Of a stretch of 64,000 bases of DNA, positions 38,499 to 47,903 are shown in pieces; the stretch's first letter is position 1; the number at the start of each line of letters is the position of its first letter. A program made the translations under genes and the position numbers. The DNA is from Sphingobacterium hotanense (lineage in GTDB: Bacteria > Bacteroidota > Bacteroidia > Sphingobacteriales > Sphingobacteriaceae): assembly GCF_008274825.1 (NCBI RefSeq), contig NZ_CP030848.1:496001-560000 (forward strand), given 5' to 3'. The notes beneath the pieces are model-generated. The model had not been told where the DNA came from. It saw only the letters and a list, made by a program, of their open reading frames with translations, and made no database searches.

Positions 38499-40370
38499 TT
38501 AGGGCTTATACACATTATCGTCCTGTTTTACATCAGCCAGACGCTGTGTCGGATCGATTACCACCTCTTTTGCTTTCTTCGGAAGTGTAATCGTATAGCT
38601 AGGCTTCGTCCAGAACCAGTCGGCCAGTACGGTGCGCTTAACACCCTGATAGATACTGTATGACTCTTCTGCTGGTTTCTCACCGCGCATCTCACGTAGC
38701 GGAATGTAGAACAACTCTTTACTGCCATCGGTATAAGTTACCAACACATCAATAGGCATCGCAAAATCAGAGTTATTACGGATGGTTAACGCGTTATCAG
38801 AGATATTCGTAATACCATAGTCTATTTTGCGCGTAGTATTTAAGAATAGATTGAAATACCATTTCAAATTTATGCCGGAAATTTCTTCAGCAGTACGCTT
38901 GAAATCGTTTGGCGTGGGATGCTTGAATTTCCATTTATCGTAGAAGGCAAGGAAAGTCTTGTGCAGGTTTTCTTTTCCAATGATATAGCCTAATTGCTCT
39001 GCCAATACTGCCCCTTTGCTGTAAGCCTGTGTGCTATAAGCAAAGTTTGTGTTATAATAATCCGCCAATAGGCTCATTGGTTCCTCTTTGCCCGAAAGTG
39101 CTAATCTATAATACGAGTTATAGGCCGCGCCAATAGGATTAAGTGCTCTAGCTGTTGGTCTTAAGAACAATTCCTGATAGGCTAAATCCTCGATGTAGCT
39201 GGTAAAACCCTCATCGAACCACTCGTCTACTGTTTCATTGATACCGAATAGATGCTGATACCAGGAGTGTGCCGCTTCGTGGAAAATAACGCCCACTAAG
39301 CCTTTCAGATCTCTACCTCCTGTTACCAAAGTCGCGGTACCATATTCCATTCCACCATCACCACCTTGAACTACCGTATAAGTAGACCATGGATAGGCAC
39401 CGAACTTCGTTGCGGTGAAGTCGAAGAAATCAGTAGCCATGCCTAATGCCGTTTTCCAGTTTGAAACGATAGTCGCATCGGTAGGTAAGAATACCGTGTA
39501 AACCGTAATACCACCCTTGGATTTTGCTGAGTCGACCACAAATTTCGGATCTGCAGCCCATGCGAAGTCATGGATGTTTTCCGCTTTATAATGCCATGAA
39601 GCCTTATTGTTCTTCGTCTTCACTTTAGCATTCTTTACATAACCCTTCACTTCCGATGGGTTCTGTAATTTGCCGGATGAACCGATTACATAGTCTTTAT
39701 TGATATGGATAGTCACATCAAAGTTCCCGAAAGGAGCAACGAATTCGCGACCTACATATTCGTCTAAGTGCCATCCGAACTCATCGAAATGTGCCATCTT
39801 AGGATACCATTGTGTCATCGAGAAAGCAACGCCCTCTGCCGAGTTGCGTCCGCTGCGGCGTATTTGCTCAGGGACTTGCGCCTCCCATGTCAGCTCGAAT
39901 GTTGCGCTGCTGTTATCCGCAATTGCGGAAGGTAAAGTTACTTCCAAGATCGTACCGTCTTCTTTGAAGGTCGCGTCCTGACCGTTGAACTTCACGGTTT
40001 TGATTTTCTGATAACCGATTTGGTTAGGTTTTAAAGTCGATATTCTGCTCTGTAATTGCGGTTTTTCTTTGCTGCCGGTATTCTGCATCATGCGGCGATC
40101 GGGATCGGGGATCACCTTCAAGCGCTCGTCCATCATGCTCCCAGGTTGGAAAGCATTAAAATAAAGATGGAAAAACACCTTGTTTAACGACTGACCGGAG
40201 TTATTGCTGTATTTCAAGGTCATCTTTCCATCATACTGAAAAGTCTTTTCATTGACATCAATATCCATTGTATAGTCAACGCCTTGTTGCCAGTAGCCTT
40301 TACGCTGTGCAAATCCAGCAAGCGATACTACCGTTAAGAATAGAAGGGTTATCGAAAATTTAAGTTTCAT
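38499..40370 (-). CDS. M1-family zinc metallopeptidase
   Basis: Exported aminopeptidase-like protein of 623 residues with a signal peptide (1-21). The zinc site HEAAHSW is at residues 364-370 and the third ligand lies in the W-F-D-E-G-F segment 19 residues on. The exopeptidase motif normally G-A-M-E-N reads G-G-M-E-Y here. An N-terminal beta-sandwich (about 25-230) precedes the catalytic domain, and a C-terminal beta-domain follows. Such proteins are common in Bacteroidota and probably degrade peptides in the periplasm. It is transcribed alone. Confidence 0.9.
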   Translation of the reverse strand: MKLKFSITLLFLTVVSLAGFAQRKGYWQQGVDYTMDIDVNEKTFQYDGKMTLKYSNNSGQSLNKVFFHLYFNAFQPGSMMDERLKVIPDPDRRMMQNTGSKEKPQLQSRISTLKPNQIGYQKIKTVKFNGQDATFKEDGTILEVTLPSAIADNSSATFELTWEAQVPEQIRRSGRNSAEGVAFSMTQWYPKMAHFDEFGWHLDEYVGREFVAPFGNFDVTIHINKDYVIGSSGKLQNPSEVKGYVKNAKVKTKNNKASWHYKAENIHDFAWAADPKFVVDSAKSKGGITVYTVFLPTDATIVSNWKTALGMATDFFDFTATKFGAYPWSTYTVVQGGDGGMEYGTATLVTGGRDLKGLVGVIFHEAAHSWYQHLFGINETVDEWFDEGFTSYIEDLAYQELFLRPTARALNPIGAAYNSYYRLALSGKEEPMSLLADYYNTNFAYSTQAYSKGAVLAEQLGYIIGKENLHKTFLAFYDKWKFKHPTPNDFKRTAEEISGINLKWYFNLFLNTTRKIDYGITNISDNALTIRNNSDFAMPIDVLVTYTDGSKELFYIPLREMRGEKPAEESYSIYQGVKRTVLADWFWTKPSYTITLPKKAKEVVIDPTQRLADVKQDDNVYKP

Positions 40371-40440
40371 AACCCCAAAAATACAAAAATGTTTGATTGA
40401 TTAATTAGGTATCGATGTAGCAATCACGATACCTAAATTT

Positions 40441-40869
40441 TTAGGCAATGACAAACTCGATGCCCAGCTCACGAAGGCGAGCCGTCAGCTCGTCAAACTG
40501 ATCTGTATGGACGAATAATTTGTTTCGCCAAACCCGCATCGGCGTGGATTTGCCCTTGCGGTATATCGCTAATAGGTTGCCGCCTGAACGCATGTGGTTC
40601 TTGATGTATTCAATTTGGTCGATAGCAACTTCCGAAGTCTTACCGGCCTTCTCAATGATAAGGCGGTTGCCATCGATAGTCCAGGTGGAATCCTGATAAC
40701 TGAGCTTGGCACCAAGAAACATAATCGCTGGAATACAGAACAGCAACGCAATAATCTTGATCAATTCGCGTAGCTCAAAAAAAGAAAGGATATAGCCAAC
40801 AGCGAAGAGTCCGCCAAGGAGTATCCAAATAAATTTACCACGATGTAGGGTATGAATTTTATATTCCAT
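40441..40869 (-). CDS. Small membrane protein of unknown function
   Basis: Protein of 142 residues. Two hydrophobic segments lie at about 12-30 and 36-53, and the rest forms a soluble beta-rich domain with I-D-G-N-R-L-I-I-E-K-A-G, resembling bacterial PH-like membrane proteins. It follows the WG-repeat gene upstream by five bases, so the two are cotranscribed. I do not recognise a specific function. Confidence 0.65.
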   Translation of the reverse strand: MEYKIHTLHRGKFIWILLGGLFAVGYILSFFELRELIKIIALLFCIPAIMFLGAKLSYQDSTWTIDGNRLIIEKAGKTSEVAIDQIEYIKNHMRSGGNLLAIYRKGKSTPMRVWRNKLFVHTDQFDELTARLRELGIEFVIA

Positions 40870-40874
40870 CCGGC

Positions 40875-41714
40875 TTAATAGTTCACATTAGGCTTCACTT
40901 CCTCGCCTTTCTGGTTGATGTAGATCATTTCCTCTTCTCCTGTCTTAACCACATTGGCATAGCCGTCGACAAATTGCCCGGCAAAGCTGTAGTTAAAAGG
41001 AATTACCGTCTCTCCTTTACCATTGATGTATCCGTAGCTCACGCCATCACGACTGGCTACAAAGAGATCGTCTACATAGGCTAGAAATAAGTATTGGAAA
41101 TCGCCCACTACAAGCTTTTGATCTTTGATCGTGTAGACCTGCATGTTAGAACCATCCAAAACTACATAGTATTTCTTGTCGAACTGCATAATGCTTTCGT
41201 AAGCCGCAGGAACTACGACTTTACCGGATTGATCAACCAAACCATATTTGTCTCCTTCAGAATACACGGCATATCCATCAATGAATGGTGCAAGCGATGA
41301 ATAGCTGACGTTCCATAGTTTTTTACCCTGCTTATCCATTAAGCCAGCTTGCCCATCTTTGGAGTAGATATAGGCATTGACAGCAGGGTCAAATAGTAAT
41401 TCATCATATTCCAACGGAACAGTGAAATTTGCAGTCGTATCGATGATCCCATATTTATAGTCTTCGGTGACAACGACGAATGTTCCATCGATGTATTCCC
41501 CAACAGATGAGTAAATGGGCCGAGTTAACACGCGACCGTCCTCTGTTTTTAGACCATAACTAAAGCTTGTAGAGTCATGATAAGCAATATAGCCAGCACC
41601 GAGCTCGATATCATTCGTTACTTCTAATTCGTCAGTGGATATAGTTTCTTCTTCTTGAGCGAAAGCTAAATGTCCGATTAGACATAGCAAGGTGAAAACT
41701 GTAGCTAATTTCAT
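40875..41714 (-). CDS. WG-repeat-containing exported protein
   Basis: Protein of 279 residues with a signal peptide (1-19, ending A-F-A-Q). At least five WG-type repeats of about 45 residues are visible, each with the pattern Y-G-(L/I)-(V/I)-D-x-x-G-K-x-x-x-P-x-x-Y, for example KYGLVDQSGKVVVPAAYESI and SYGYINGKGETVIPFNYSFA. Repeats of this kind fold into a beta-structure of unknown role. It heads a two-gene unit with the small membrane protein. Confidence 0.75.
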   Translation of the reverse strand: MKLATVFTLLCLIGHLAFAQEEETISTDELEVTNDIELGAGYIAYHDSTSFSYGLKTEDGRVLTRPIYSSVGEYIDGTFVVVTEDYKYGIIDTTANFTVPLEYDELLFDPAVNAYIYSKDGQAGLMDKQGKKLWNVSYSSLAPFIDGYAVYSEGDKYGLVDQSGKVVVPAAYESIMQFDKKYYVVLDGSNMQVYTIKDQKLVVGDFQYLFLAYVDDLFVASRDGVSYGYINGKGETVIPFNYSFAGQFVDGYANVVKTGEEEMIYINQKGEEVKPNVNY

Positions 41715-41906
41715 GTTGTTGTGAATTATTTTTCAAAAATCCCTGTTTTTTTTGATTCTTCAAAAGGGATAATTCATTATTTATTAACAATCCGCGGTCA
41801 AGTCGATTAAAGCATTCATGATTCTATTTTTTAAGACCAACTCTGTGCAAAGATTTTTCATTTGCAGAAAAATTCTTGTAGAAAATATGTTTTGGTGACT
41901 CCTAAA

Positions 41907-41986
41907 TCAAACTCGTATCAAACTCAAATTAAAGCCCTTCCGAATGGGTTCTGATTTGGGGTAGCATTGGGTTTGTGTTGGGGTTA
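41907..41986. repeat. Dispersed palindromic repeat, copy 2
   Basis: CAAACTCGTATCAAACTC and AAAGCCC are followed, after a short centre, by GGGTTCTGATTTGGGG and GGGTTTGTGTTGGGGTT. It can fold as a long imperfect hairpin. It lies in the 41715-42095 spacer, which otherwise contains only AT-rich sequence and a terminator. Confidence 0.6.
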
Positions 41987-42014
41987 AAAGGGGAGTATCC
42001 TAAAGTAGGATTAT

Positions 42015-42052
42015 TAAAAAAGCATTGAACTATCTGAACAATGCTTTTTTTT
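42015..42052 (-). terminator. Terminator after the M23 peptidase gene
   Basis: AAAAAAGCATTG and CAATGCTTTTTT pair around an 11-base loop. T runs occur on both strands. Confidence 0.8.
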
Positions 42053-42095
42053 CTTTTGATAAATTCTGATAGGTGGTTAGTATTCTTCGACTAAC

Positions 42096-42953
42096 TTAAA
42101 ATCTTAATGTTTTCTCCGGGTTTAATTTTGTGCCGTTGCTCAGCAATTCATAATGAAGATGTGGACCTGTTGATCGGCCAGTATTTCCTAAGCCACCAAT
42201 TATTTGACCCGCTTCTACACGTTGTCCTACGCGAACATTTGTTCTGGAAAGATGTGCGTATCTAGTTTCCCATCCATTGCTGTGTTCTATAATGACTACA
42301 CGTCCGTACTGACCTTTGTAACCTGCATGCACCACTTTGCCCGCAGCAGTCGCTTTAATAGGTTCTCCGGTTCTGCCTTTGATATCAATGCCCGAATGCA
42401 TTTCTCTACCTCTATTTGTAAAAGGGTTGCGACGGTAACCAAAGCGTGATGTAATCTTGCCATGATGAGGAATTCCTAAAGGAATACCTTCTAATTTCTT
42501 ATCTAAATTTTTTAACTCTTTCTTGTAAAACTTGGTTAGTTCTTCCAAGTTTATTTCCTCCTCAACTGGTCCTCCGACGTTTTTTATTTTAGGGGCGATA
42601 TCTTTTAATCCCCTTTTACGCATTTTGGCATTAATTTGGTTAAGAGTACTATCGATAGCGTCAAATGATTTCTGGACTTGCTCCATACTCATTTGATTTG
42701 AGGCTTCCTCCGTTGCTAGCGATTGTTTTGCAGCCTCAAGGGCTTTCACTTTCTGAGTTAACTCTTTTTCGTAACGTTCGCTGGTGTTTTTTGTAGCGAG
42801 GTAAACGATAGTACCGCAGGCTAGGCAAATCAATAAAATGCCCAAGCCAAGAACTCTTTTCCAGTTTTTTACTATAAAAGTAGGAACCTGGATCTTGCGA
42901 TCAGAATCTCCGTTGGCATCTAGAATAACAACGGAAGTCTTTTGTTTAATCAT
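42096..42953 (-). CDS. M23-family metallopeptidase (LytM domain)
   Basis: Membrane-anchored cell-wall hydrolase or hydrolase regulator of 285 residues. A single helix (about 32-52) is followed by a coiled coil (about 55-160) and a LytM domain with the zinc ligands in M-H-S-G-I-D and H-L-H-Y-E near the C-terminus. All ligand residues are present, so it could be an active peptidoglycan endopeptidase. It is divergent from mutY. Confidence 0.9.
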   Translation of the reverse strand: MIKQKTSVVILDANGDSDRKIQVPTFIVKNWKRVLGLGILLICLACGTIVYLATKNTSERYEKELTQKVKALEAAKQSLATEEASNQMSMEQVQKSFDAIDSTLNQINAKMRKRGLKDIAPKIKNVGGPVEEEINLEELTKFYKKELKNLDKKLEGIPLGIPHHGKITSRFGYRRNPFTNRGREMHSGIDIKGRTGEPIKATAAGKVVHAGYKGQYGRVVIIEHSNGWETRYAHLSRTNVRVGQRVEAGQIIGGLGNTGRSTGPHLHYELLSNGTKLNPEKTLRF

Positions 42954-43081
42954 ACTTTTTACTTCTCTAAATACTGCTAGTCGAATTGCTAATTTATAGC
43001 AACTCTTAAATATTTAAGGATTTTTTAACATTTAATAACTTTCCTGCTAACGTTTCTTGGAATAATTTTCATCTTTGCAAT

Positions 43082-44125
43082 ATGTCATTTTCAGCACGTA
43101 TACTCGATTGGTACCATGACCATAAAAGAGCATTACCATGGCGAGAAACAAAGAATCCCTACATTATTTGGCTTTCCGAGATCATCCTCCAGCAGACAAG
43201 AGTTGAGCAAGGGACACCATATTTTTTTAAATTTGTAGAGGAATATCCAAATGTAACAAAATTCGCTGCCGCTGAACAGGCAAGTATTCTTCGCTTATGG
43301 CAGGGGTTGGGGTATTACTCCCGTGCTCGAAATATGCATAAAGCTGCTAAACAGGTGGTTGATCTGTATGATGGCATATTTCCGACGCATTATAAAGATC
43401 TTTTATCGCTGCCCGGAGTGGGCGAATATACAGCTGCTGCCATTGCCTCCTTCGCTGAAAATCACGCACATGCGGTGTTAGATGGCAATGTTTTCCGCGT
43501 TTTATCACGTTATTTCGGAATTGAAGAGCCCATCAATTCGACCGCTGGTAAGAAGTTGTTTTCCAAGCTTGCCGATGAGTTATTAGATCGGGTGCATCCG
43601 GGAGAATATAATCAGGCGATGATGGATTTCGGCGCTATGCAATGTAAGCCGAAGAATCCAGATTGTAGTATTTGTCCATTACAAGTCGATTGTGTTGCGT
43701 ATGGGAAGGGCTTACAGGCAGAACTTCCAAAGAAATTGAAAGGAAAAAAAAGCCGGAACCGATATTTTCATTATTTTGTACTGGAGCGCGATGGCGAGGT
43801 GATGATGTCGCAGCGCCCGGAAGGTGATGTTTGGACAAACCTTTTTGAGTTTCCGATGTTAGAAACTAGTGAGATGCAATCGCACATTGAATTGCAAGCA
43901 TCTGCTGCTTTTCGCGATATTTTTGGGGATGCACAGCTACGCCCGATCGTCGGGATGCAGAAGCATGTTCTTAGTCATCAGAATATTTACGCGAGCTTTT
44001 ATAAGCTGGAAAATATCGATACAGATATAGCGAAAAAAAGCAATTGGAATTATTATTTGTTGGAAAATTTAGATAAATTAGCTAAACATAAACTCATTAG
44101 CTCTTTCGTTGAGCGATATTTTTAG
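43082..44125 (+). CDS. mutY: A/G-specific adenine DNA glycosylase
   Basis: Base-excision repair enzyme of 347 residues that removes adenine mispaired with 8-oxoguanine. The catalytic glutamate lies in QQTRVEQG (near residue 43), the helix-hairpin-helix in LPGVGEYTAAAIASF and the catalytic aspartate in V-L-D-G-N-V. The [4Fe-4S] cluster has the spacing C-x6-C-x2-C-x5-C near residue 190-208. A NUDIX-like C-terminal domain that recognises oxoG follows. ssb is next, 31 bases on. Confidence 0.96.
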   Translation: MSFSARILDWYHDHKRALPWRETKNPYIIWLSEIILQQTRVEQGTPYFFKFVEEYPNVTKFAAAEQASILRLWQGLGYYSRARNMHKAAKQVVDLYDGIFPTHYKDLLSLPGVGEYTAAAIASFAENHAHAVLDGNVFRVLSRYFGIEEPINSTAGKKLFSKLADELLDRVHPGEYNQAMMDFGAMQCKPKNPDCSICPLQVDCVAYGKGLQAELPKKLKGKKSRNRYFHYFVLERDGEVMMSQRPEGDVWTNLFEFPMLETSEMQSHIELQASAAFRDIFGDAQLRPIVGMQKHVLSHQNIYASFYKLENIDTDIAKKSNWNYYLLENLDKLAKHKLISSFVERYF

Positions 44126-44156
44126 TGCTAACTAATCCTAAATTATTGATTATCGT

Positions 44157-44606
44157 ATGTCTGGTGTAAACAAAGTTATTTTAGTAGGGCATCTAGGTAA
44201 AGACCCTGAGATCCGTTATTTGGAAGGTAATGTAAGCGTGGCGAGTTTTCCGTTGGCAACATCAGAGACCTTCAGTAAAGACGGTAAGCGTATTGAGCAA
44301 ACCGAGTGGCATAATATCGTTTTATGGCGTGGACTTGCTGATGTTGCGGGAAAGTACTTAAGTAAAGGCAAGTTGGTCTACATCGAAGGGAAATTGAGAA
44401 CCCGTTCCTATGAAGATAAAGAAGGTATTCGTCGATATACGACAGAAATCGTTGCTGAGAGCTTTAATTTATTAGGACGTCGATCGGACTTCGAGCCGCA
44501 AAATCCACAAGGATCATCTACCGCTACATCTACCACTGAAGCTGAAAAAGAACAATCTGTTGATTTTACGGAGAATGATGATGATAATGATGGCTTGCCA
44601 TTTTAA
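44157..44606 (+). CDS. ssb: Single-stranded DNA-binding protein
   Basis: Single-stranded DNA-binding protein of 149 residues. The OB-fold occupies about 1-105, starting S-G-V-N-K-V-I-L-V-G-H-L-G-K-D-P-E. A disordered linker leads to the acidic C-terminal tip D-D-N-D-G-L-P-F, a variant of the usual D-D-D-I-P-F that recruits repair and replication proteins. It follows mutY by 31 bases, an arrangement that fits a shared repair operon. Confidence 0.95.
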   Translation: MSGVNKVILVGHLGKDPEIRYLEGNVSVASFPLATSETFSKDGKRIEQTEWHNIVLWRGLADVAGKYLSKGKLVYIEGKLRTRSYEDKEGIRRYTTEIVAESFNLLGRRSDFEPQNPQGSSTATSTTEAEKEQSVDFTENDDDNDGLPF

Positions 44607-44658
44607 CATTTGCCTAATTAATTACCCGAGCATATCATAAACTTTTTAAAAATTGCTG

Positions 44659-44666
44659 TATCTTTG
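44659..44666 (+). promoter_or_regulatory. Candidate pheS promoter (-7 box)
   Basis: TATCTTTG matches TAnnTTTG and ends four bases before the pheS ATG. Transcription would start at or next to the start codon, giving a leaderless message. No -33 box is evident. Confidence 0.45.
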
Positions 44667-44670
44667 GCGC

Positions 44671-45711
44671 ATGTTGCAAGATAAAATAACGCAGTATACC
44701 CAAGAGATTGAAGCATTTGCTCCGAATTCGGCGCATGATGTGGAAGCATTCCGTCTTAAGTTTTTAGTGTCGAAAGGCGTCGTGAAGAGTTTGTTCGAAG
44801 AGTTCAAAACGGTTTCATCAGAAGAGAAGCGCGTTTTGGGTAAAGTATTGAACGAATTCAAACAATTAGCTGAAAACAAGTTTAAGGAAGCTTCAGAGCA
44901 ATTTAATAATGCAGCGGATAGCGGTCAGAATAAGAGTGAAGGTGATCTTACCTTACCGGGCGAAGGTTTCCAAGTCGGTTCAAGACATCCATTATCTTTA
45001 GTGCGCAAAGAAATCGTTGAGATCTTTAAGAAATTAGGTTTCATTGTTGCCGAAGGTAATGAAATTGAAGACGATTGGCATAACTTCTCGGCATTGAATT
45101 TTGCTCCGGAGCATCCAGCGCGTGATATGCAGGATACCTTCTTTGTGAAGAAACAAGACGGTAATGATGTGGTATTGCGTACGCATACCTCTTCGGTACA
45201 GGTTCGATTGATGGAAAACGGACAACCTCCATTCCGTGCGATTATGCCTGGGCGTGTTTATCGTAATGAAGCTATTTCTGCTCGTGCACACTGCTTCTTC
45301 CATCAGGTGGAAGGTTTGTACGTAGACGAGGAGGTTTCATTTGCAGATTTGAAGCAGACTTTATATCACTTTGTGAAAGAGTTGTACGGTGAGGATACGA
45401 AAGTTCGTTTCCGTCCTTCTTATTTCCCTTTTACAGAACCTTCGGCAGAGATGGATATCTCCTGTTCGATCTGTAAGGGCGCCGGTTGTCAGATGTGTAA
45501 GCAATCGGGCTGGGTAGAGATCTTAGGCTGTGGTATGGTGGATCCAAATGTATTGGAGAACTGTGGTATCGACAGTAAGAAATATTCGGGTTATGCATTC
45601 GGTATGGGTATCGAACGTATCACCAACTTGAAATATGAGATTCGCGACTTAAGGCTATTCTCGGAAAATGATGTTCGTTTCTTGTCTCAATTCGAAACAG
45701 AGATCATTTAA
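44671..45711 (+). CDS. pheS: Phenylalanyl-tRNA synthetase alpha subunit
   Basis: Cytoplasmic class II aminoacyl-tRNA synthetase subunit of 346 residues from the ATG at 44671. The N-terminal coiled coil (about 1-80) binds tRNA. The motif 2 region reads GRVYRNEAISARAHCFFHQV. The C-terminal motif 3 region reads G-Y-A-F-G-M-G-I-E-R. A four-cysteine block C-S-I-C-K-G-A-G-C-Q-M-C near residue 268 is common in Bacteroidota and other PheS proteins. The beta subunit gene, pheT, is not adjacent. Confidence 0.96.
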   Translation: MLQDKITQYTQEIEAFAPNSAHDVEAFRLKFLVSKGVVKSLFEEFKTVSSEEKRVLGKVLNEFKQLAENKFKEASEQFNNAADSGQNKSEGDLTLPGEGFQVGSRHPLSLVRKEIVEIFKKLGFIVAEGNEIEDDWHNFSALNFAPEHPARDMQDTFFVKKQDGNDVVLRTHTSSVQVRLMENGQPPFRAIMPGRVYRNEAISARAHCFFHQVEGLYVDEEVSFADLKQTLYHFVKELYGEDTKVRFRPSYFPFTEPSAEMDISCSICKGAGCQMCKQSGWVEILGCGMVDPNVLENCGIDSKKYSGYAFGMGIERITNLKYEIRDLRLFSENDVRFLSQFETEII

Positions 45712-45733
45712 TATAATGAAAATCAAACCTCTG

Positions 45734-45752
45734 CTGCCCATACCCTGGGCAG
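45734..45752. promoter_or_regulatory. Perfect 7-bp inverted repeat between pheS and a TetR gene
   Basis: CTGCCCA and TGGGCAG flank TACCC, 28 bases before the TetR-family start codon. It could be the operator of that regulator or a weak terminator of pheS; no T run follows. Confidence 0.4.
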
Positions 45753-45780
45753 TAGAACTTTATAAACGTTAAACTAGTTA

Positions 45781-46353
45781 ATGGAAGATAAAATAGTCAT
45801 AGCAATTAAGAAGTCTGCTCGCGAACTTTTTAGAAAGTATGGCTATAACAAAACTAGTGTCAACGAACTCGCCAAAAACGCTTCCATCGCTAAAGCGACC
45901 TTTTACAAACATTTTGCGAGTAAGGAACTGATCCTTCACGCTGTCCTGATGGATTATATCGAAGAGAATGTGTCGGACATCTTGAATAAGCATGTTAACG
46001 AAAAGGACTTGGCGACCTTTCTGGCGAATACCATCCTCAGGGTCAGCCGTGTTACCTATACGGTTTGTAATGAGTTTGTAGGCTGGGAATTCCTCCGAGA
46101 GTCTGCCAATGCGCAGGAATACCTCAAGATACTCTCGGACGATTTAGAGTTTCTGTTGTTGCGCTCCTTTATGCAAAATGAAACCATCAGCGCCACCATC
46201 CCCGAAGAACGCCTCACCTTCCTGATCAAGTGTAGCAAGAATATCGTATTCTCCTTCGCATTTACCGCCGTCTCCGTCGCAGACGTCCGCAAGAATTTTA
46301 TTTCCTTCCAAAAAGATATGCTCCCTTACTTGGTTGAGGCAACCTTGTTGTAG
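45781..46353 (+). CDS. TetR/AcrR-family transcriptional regulator
   Basis: DNA-binding regulator of 190 residues. The helix-turn-helix is typical: A-R-E-L-F-R-K-Y-G-Y-N-K-T-S-V-N-E-L-A and A-S-I-A-K-A-T-F-Y-K-H-F-A-S-K-E (about residues 12-48). The C-terminal ligand-binding half is not assignable to a known ligand. No transporter gene adjoins it, so its target is unclear. The palindrome 28 bases upstream may be its own operator. Confidence 0.88.
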   Translation: MEDKIVIAIKKSARELFRKYGYNKTSVNELAKNASIAKATFYKHFASKELILHAVLMDYIEENVSDILNKHVNEKDLATFLANTILRVSRVTYTVCNEFVGWEFLRESANAQEYLKILSDDLEFLLLRSFMQNETISATIPEERLTFLIKCSKNIVFSFAFTAVSVADVRKNFISFQKDMLPYLVEATLL

Positions 46354-46477
46354 GATAGACATCATTGAACGATTGTTTGACGAATATTTGTTAGACGATA
46401 TTCGCACGTTTATTGCGAAAAAGTAAACGTCATATGCTAATGTCTAAAATCTGACATCTAATATCTAATCTAAATCG

Positions 46478-46485
46478 TATTTTTG
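46478..46485 (+). promoter_or_regulatory. Candidate rlmD promoter (-7 box)
   Basis: TATTTTTG fits TAnnTTTG and ends eight bases before the rlmD ATG, again implying a very short or absent leader. Confidence 0.4.
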
Positions 46486-46493
46486 CACCCACT

Positions 46494-47903
46494 ATGGGAA
46501 GAAGAATTGCTCAAGACAAAAAGTTTATTTCCGATCTGTCGATCATTGACATTGCAGAAGAGGGAAAAGGTGTAGCTAAGCAGGATAATTTAGTTTATTT
46601 TATTGAGCGTGCTGTGCCTGGGGATGTGGTTGATGTGGAGTTGATGCGCAAGAAAAAGAGCTTTGTGGAGGGGCGTGTGACGGCGATTAAGCAGGCGTCG
46701 GAATATCGTGTTGAGCCGTTTTGCACTCATTTTGGGGTTTGTGGCGGCTGTAAATGGCAGCATATGACCTATGAGGCGCAGCTGAAGTTCAAGGAACAAT
46801 ATGTTGGAAACGCGCTTGCTCGTATCGGGAAGGTTGATGTTTCGGATATGGAACCGATCTTGGCGTCGGAGCAAACAAGCTACTACCGTAATAAATTAGA
46901 ATTTACTTTTTCCAATAAACGGTGGTTAACCGATTTGGATGATGTGCAGCCGGGCGATTCGATGGATGCCCTAGGGTTTCACGTGCCGGGAAGATTTGAT
47001 AAGATCTTGACGGTAGACCATTGTTATCTTCAACAAGATCCGTCAAACGATTTGCGCAATAGCATTTTTGAATTTGCGAAGGCCAATGAGATCTCTTTTT
47101 ACGACTTGAAACAACATGAAGGTGCATTAAGAAATTTGATTATACGTACTTCTTCCACAGGAGAATTGATGGTTATCGTTGTATTCGCTTATCCGGAAGA
47201 CGGACAGGTTGATTTGTTGATGTCTTTCATTCAAGAAAAATTCCCGACGATTACGTCCTTACTATATATTATCAACCAGAAGCGCAACGATACGATCTTC
47301 GATCAGGATATTCACATCTATGCCGGTCGTGATTTTATCTATGAAGAAATGGAAGGGCTGAAATTTAAAGTAGGGCCGAAGTCATTCTATCAGACCAATT
47401 CGCGTCAGGCTTATGAGCTTTATAAGATCACGCGCGAGTTTGCGGACTTAAAAGGGGACGAGCTGGTTTACGATTTATATACAGGCGCTGGTACAATTGC
47501 CAACTTCGTAGCGAAAACAGCTCGCGAAGTTGTAGGTGTTGAATATGTGCCTACAGCGATCCAGGATGCGAAGGTCAACTCGGCAATCAATGGTATCGAC
47601 AATACGAAGTTCTATGCTGGGGATATGAAGGATGTTTTAACGAGCGATTTCATCAAGGAGCACGGCAAGCCGGATGTAGTGATCACGGATCCTCCGCGCG
47701 CGGGTATGCATGCCGATGTGGTGGAGCGTATTCTGGAAATGGAAAGTGAGAAGGTGGTTTATGTAAGCTGTAATGCAGCTACGCAGGCTCGTGATTTGGA
47801 AATGCTGCAAAGCAAATATGAAGTAGCGAGAATAAAACCCGTAGATATGTTCCCTCATACACAACATGTGGAGAACGTGGTCTTATTAAAACTGAAGAAA
47901 TAA
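46494..47903 (+). CDS. rlmD: 23S rRNA (uracil-5-)-methyltransferase RlmD type
   Basis: SAM-dependent RNA methyltransferase of 469 residues. An N-terminal TRAM domain (about 15-75) is followed by an iron-sulfur cysteine cluster, C-x5-C-x2-C in CTHFGVCGGC, then the Rossmann methyltransferase domain with LVYDLYTGAGTIANF, the D-P-P-R motif and the catalytic cysteine in YVSCNAATQARDL. It modifies a uridine in rRNA, or in tRNA if it is the TrmA-like paralogue; the two cannot be separated with confidence here. The next gene overlaps its stop by one base. Confidence 0.9.
   Translation: MGRRIAQDKKFISDLSIIDIAEEGKGVAKQDNLVYFIERAVPGDVVDVELMRKKKSFVEGRVTAIKQASEYRVEPFCTHFGVCGGCKWQHMTYEAQLKFKEQYVGNALARIGKVDVSDMEPILASEQTSYYRNKLEFTFSNKRWLTDLDDVQPGDSMDALGFHVPGRFDKILTVDHCYLQQDPSNDLRNSIFEFAKANEISFYDLKQHEGALRNLIIRTSSTGELMVIVVFAYPEDGQVDLLMSFIQEKFPTITSLLYIINQKRNDTIFDQDIHIYAGRDFIYEEMEGLKFKVGPKSFYQTNSRQAYELYKITREFADLKGDELVYDLYTGAGTIANFVAKTAREVVGVEYVPTAIQDAKVNSAINGIDNTKFYAGDMKDVLTSDFIKEHGKPDVVITDPPRAGMHADVVERILEMESEKVVYVSCNAATQARDLEMLQSKYEVARIKPVDMFPHTQHVENVVLLKLKK

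Noticed and set aside
45734..45752. A rho-independent terminator for pheS
   Set aside because: The stem is good but no T run follows, so it is kept only as a possible operator.
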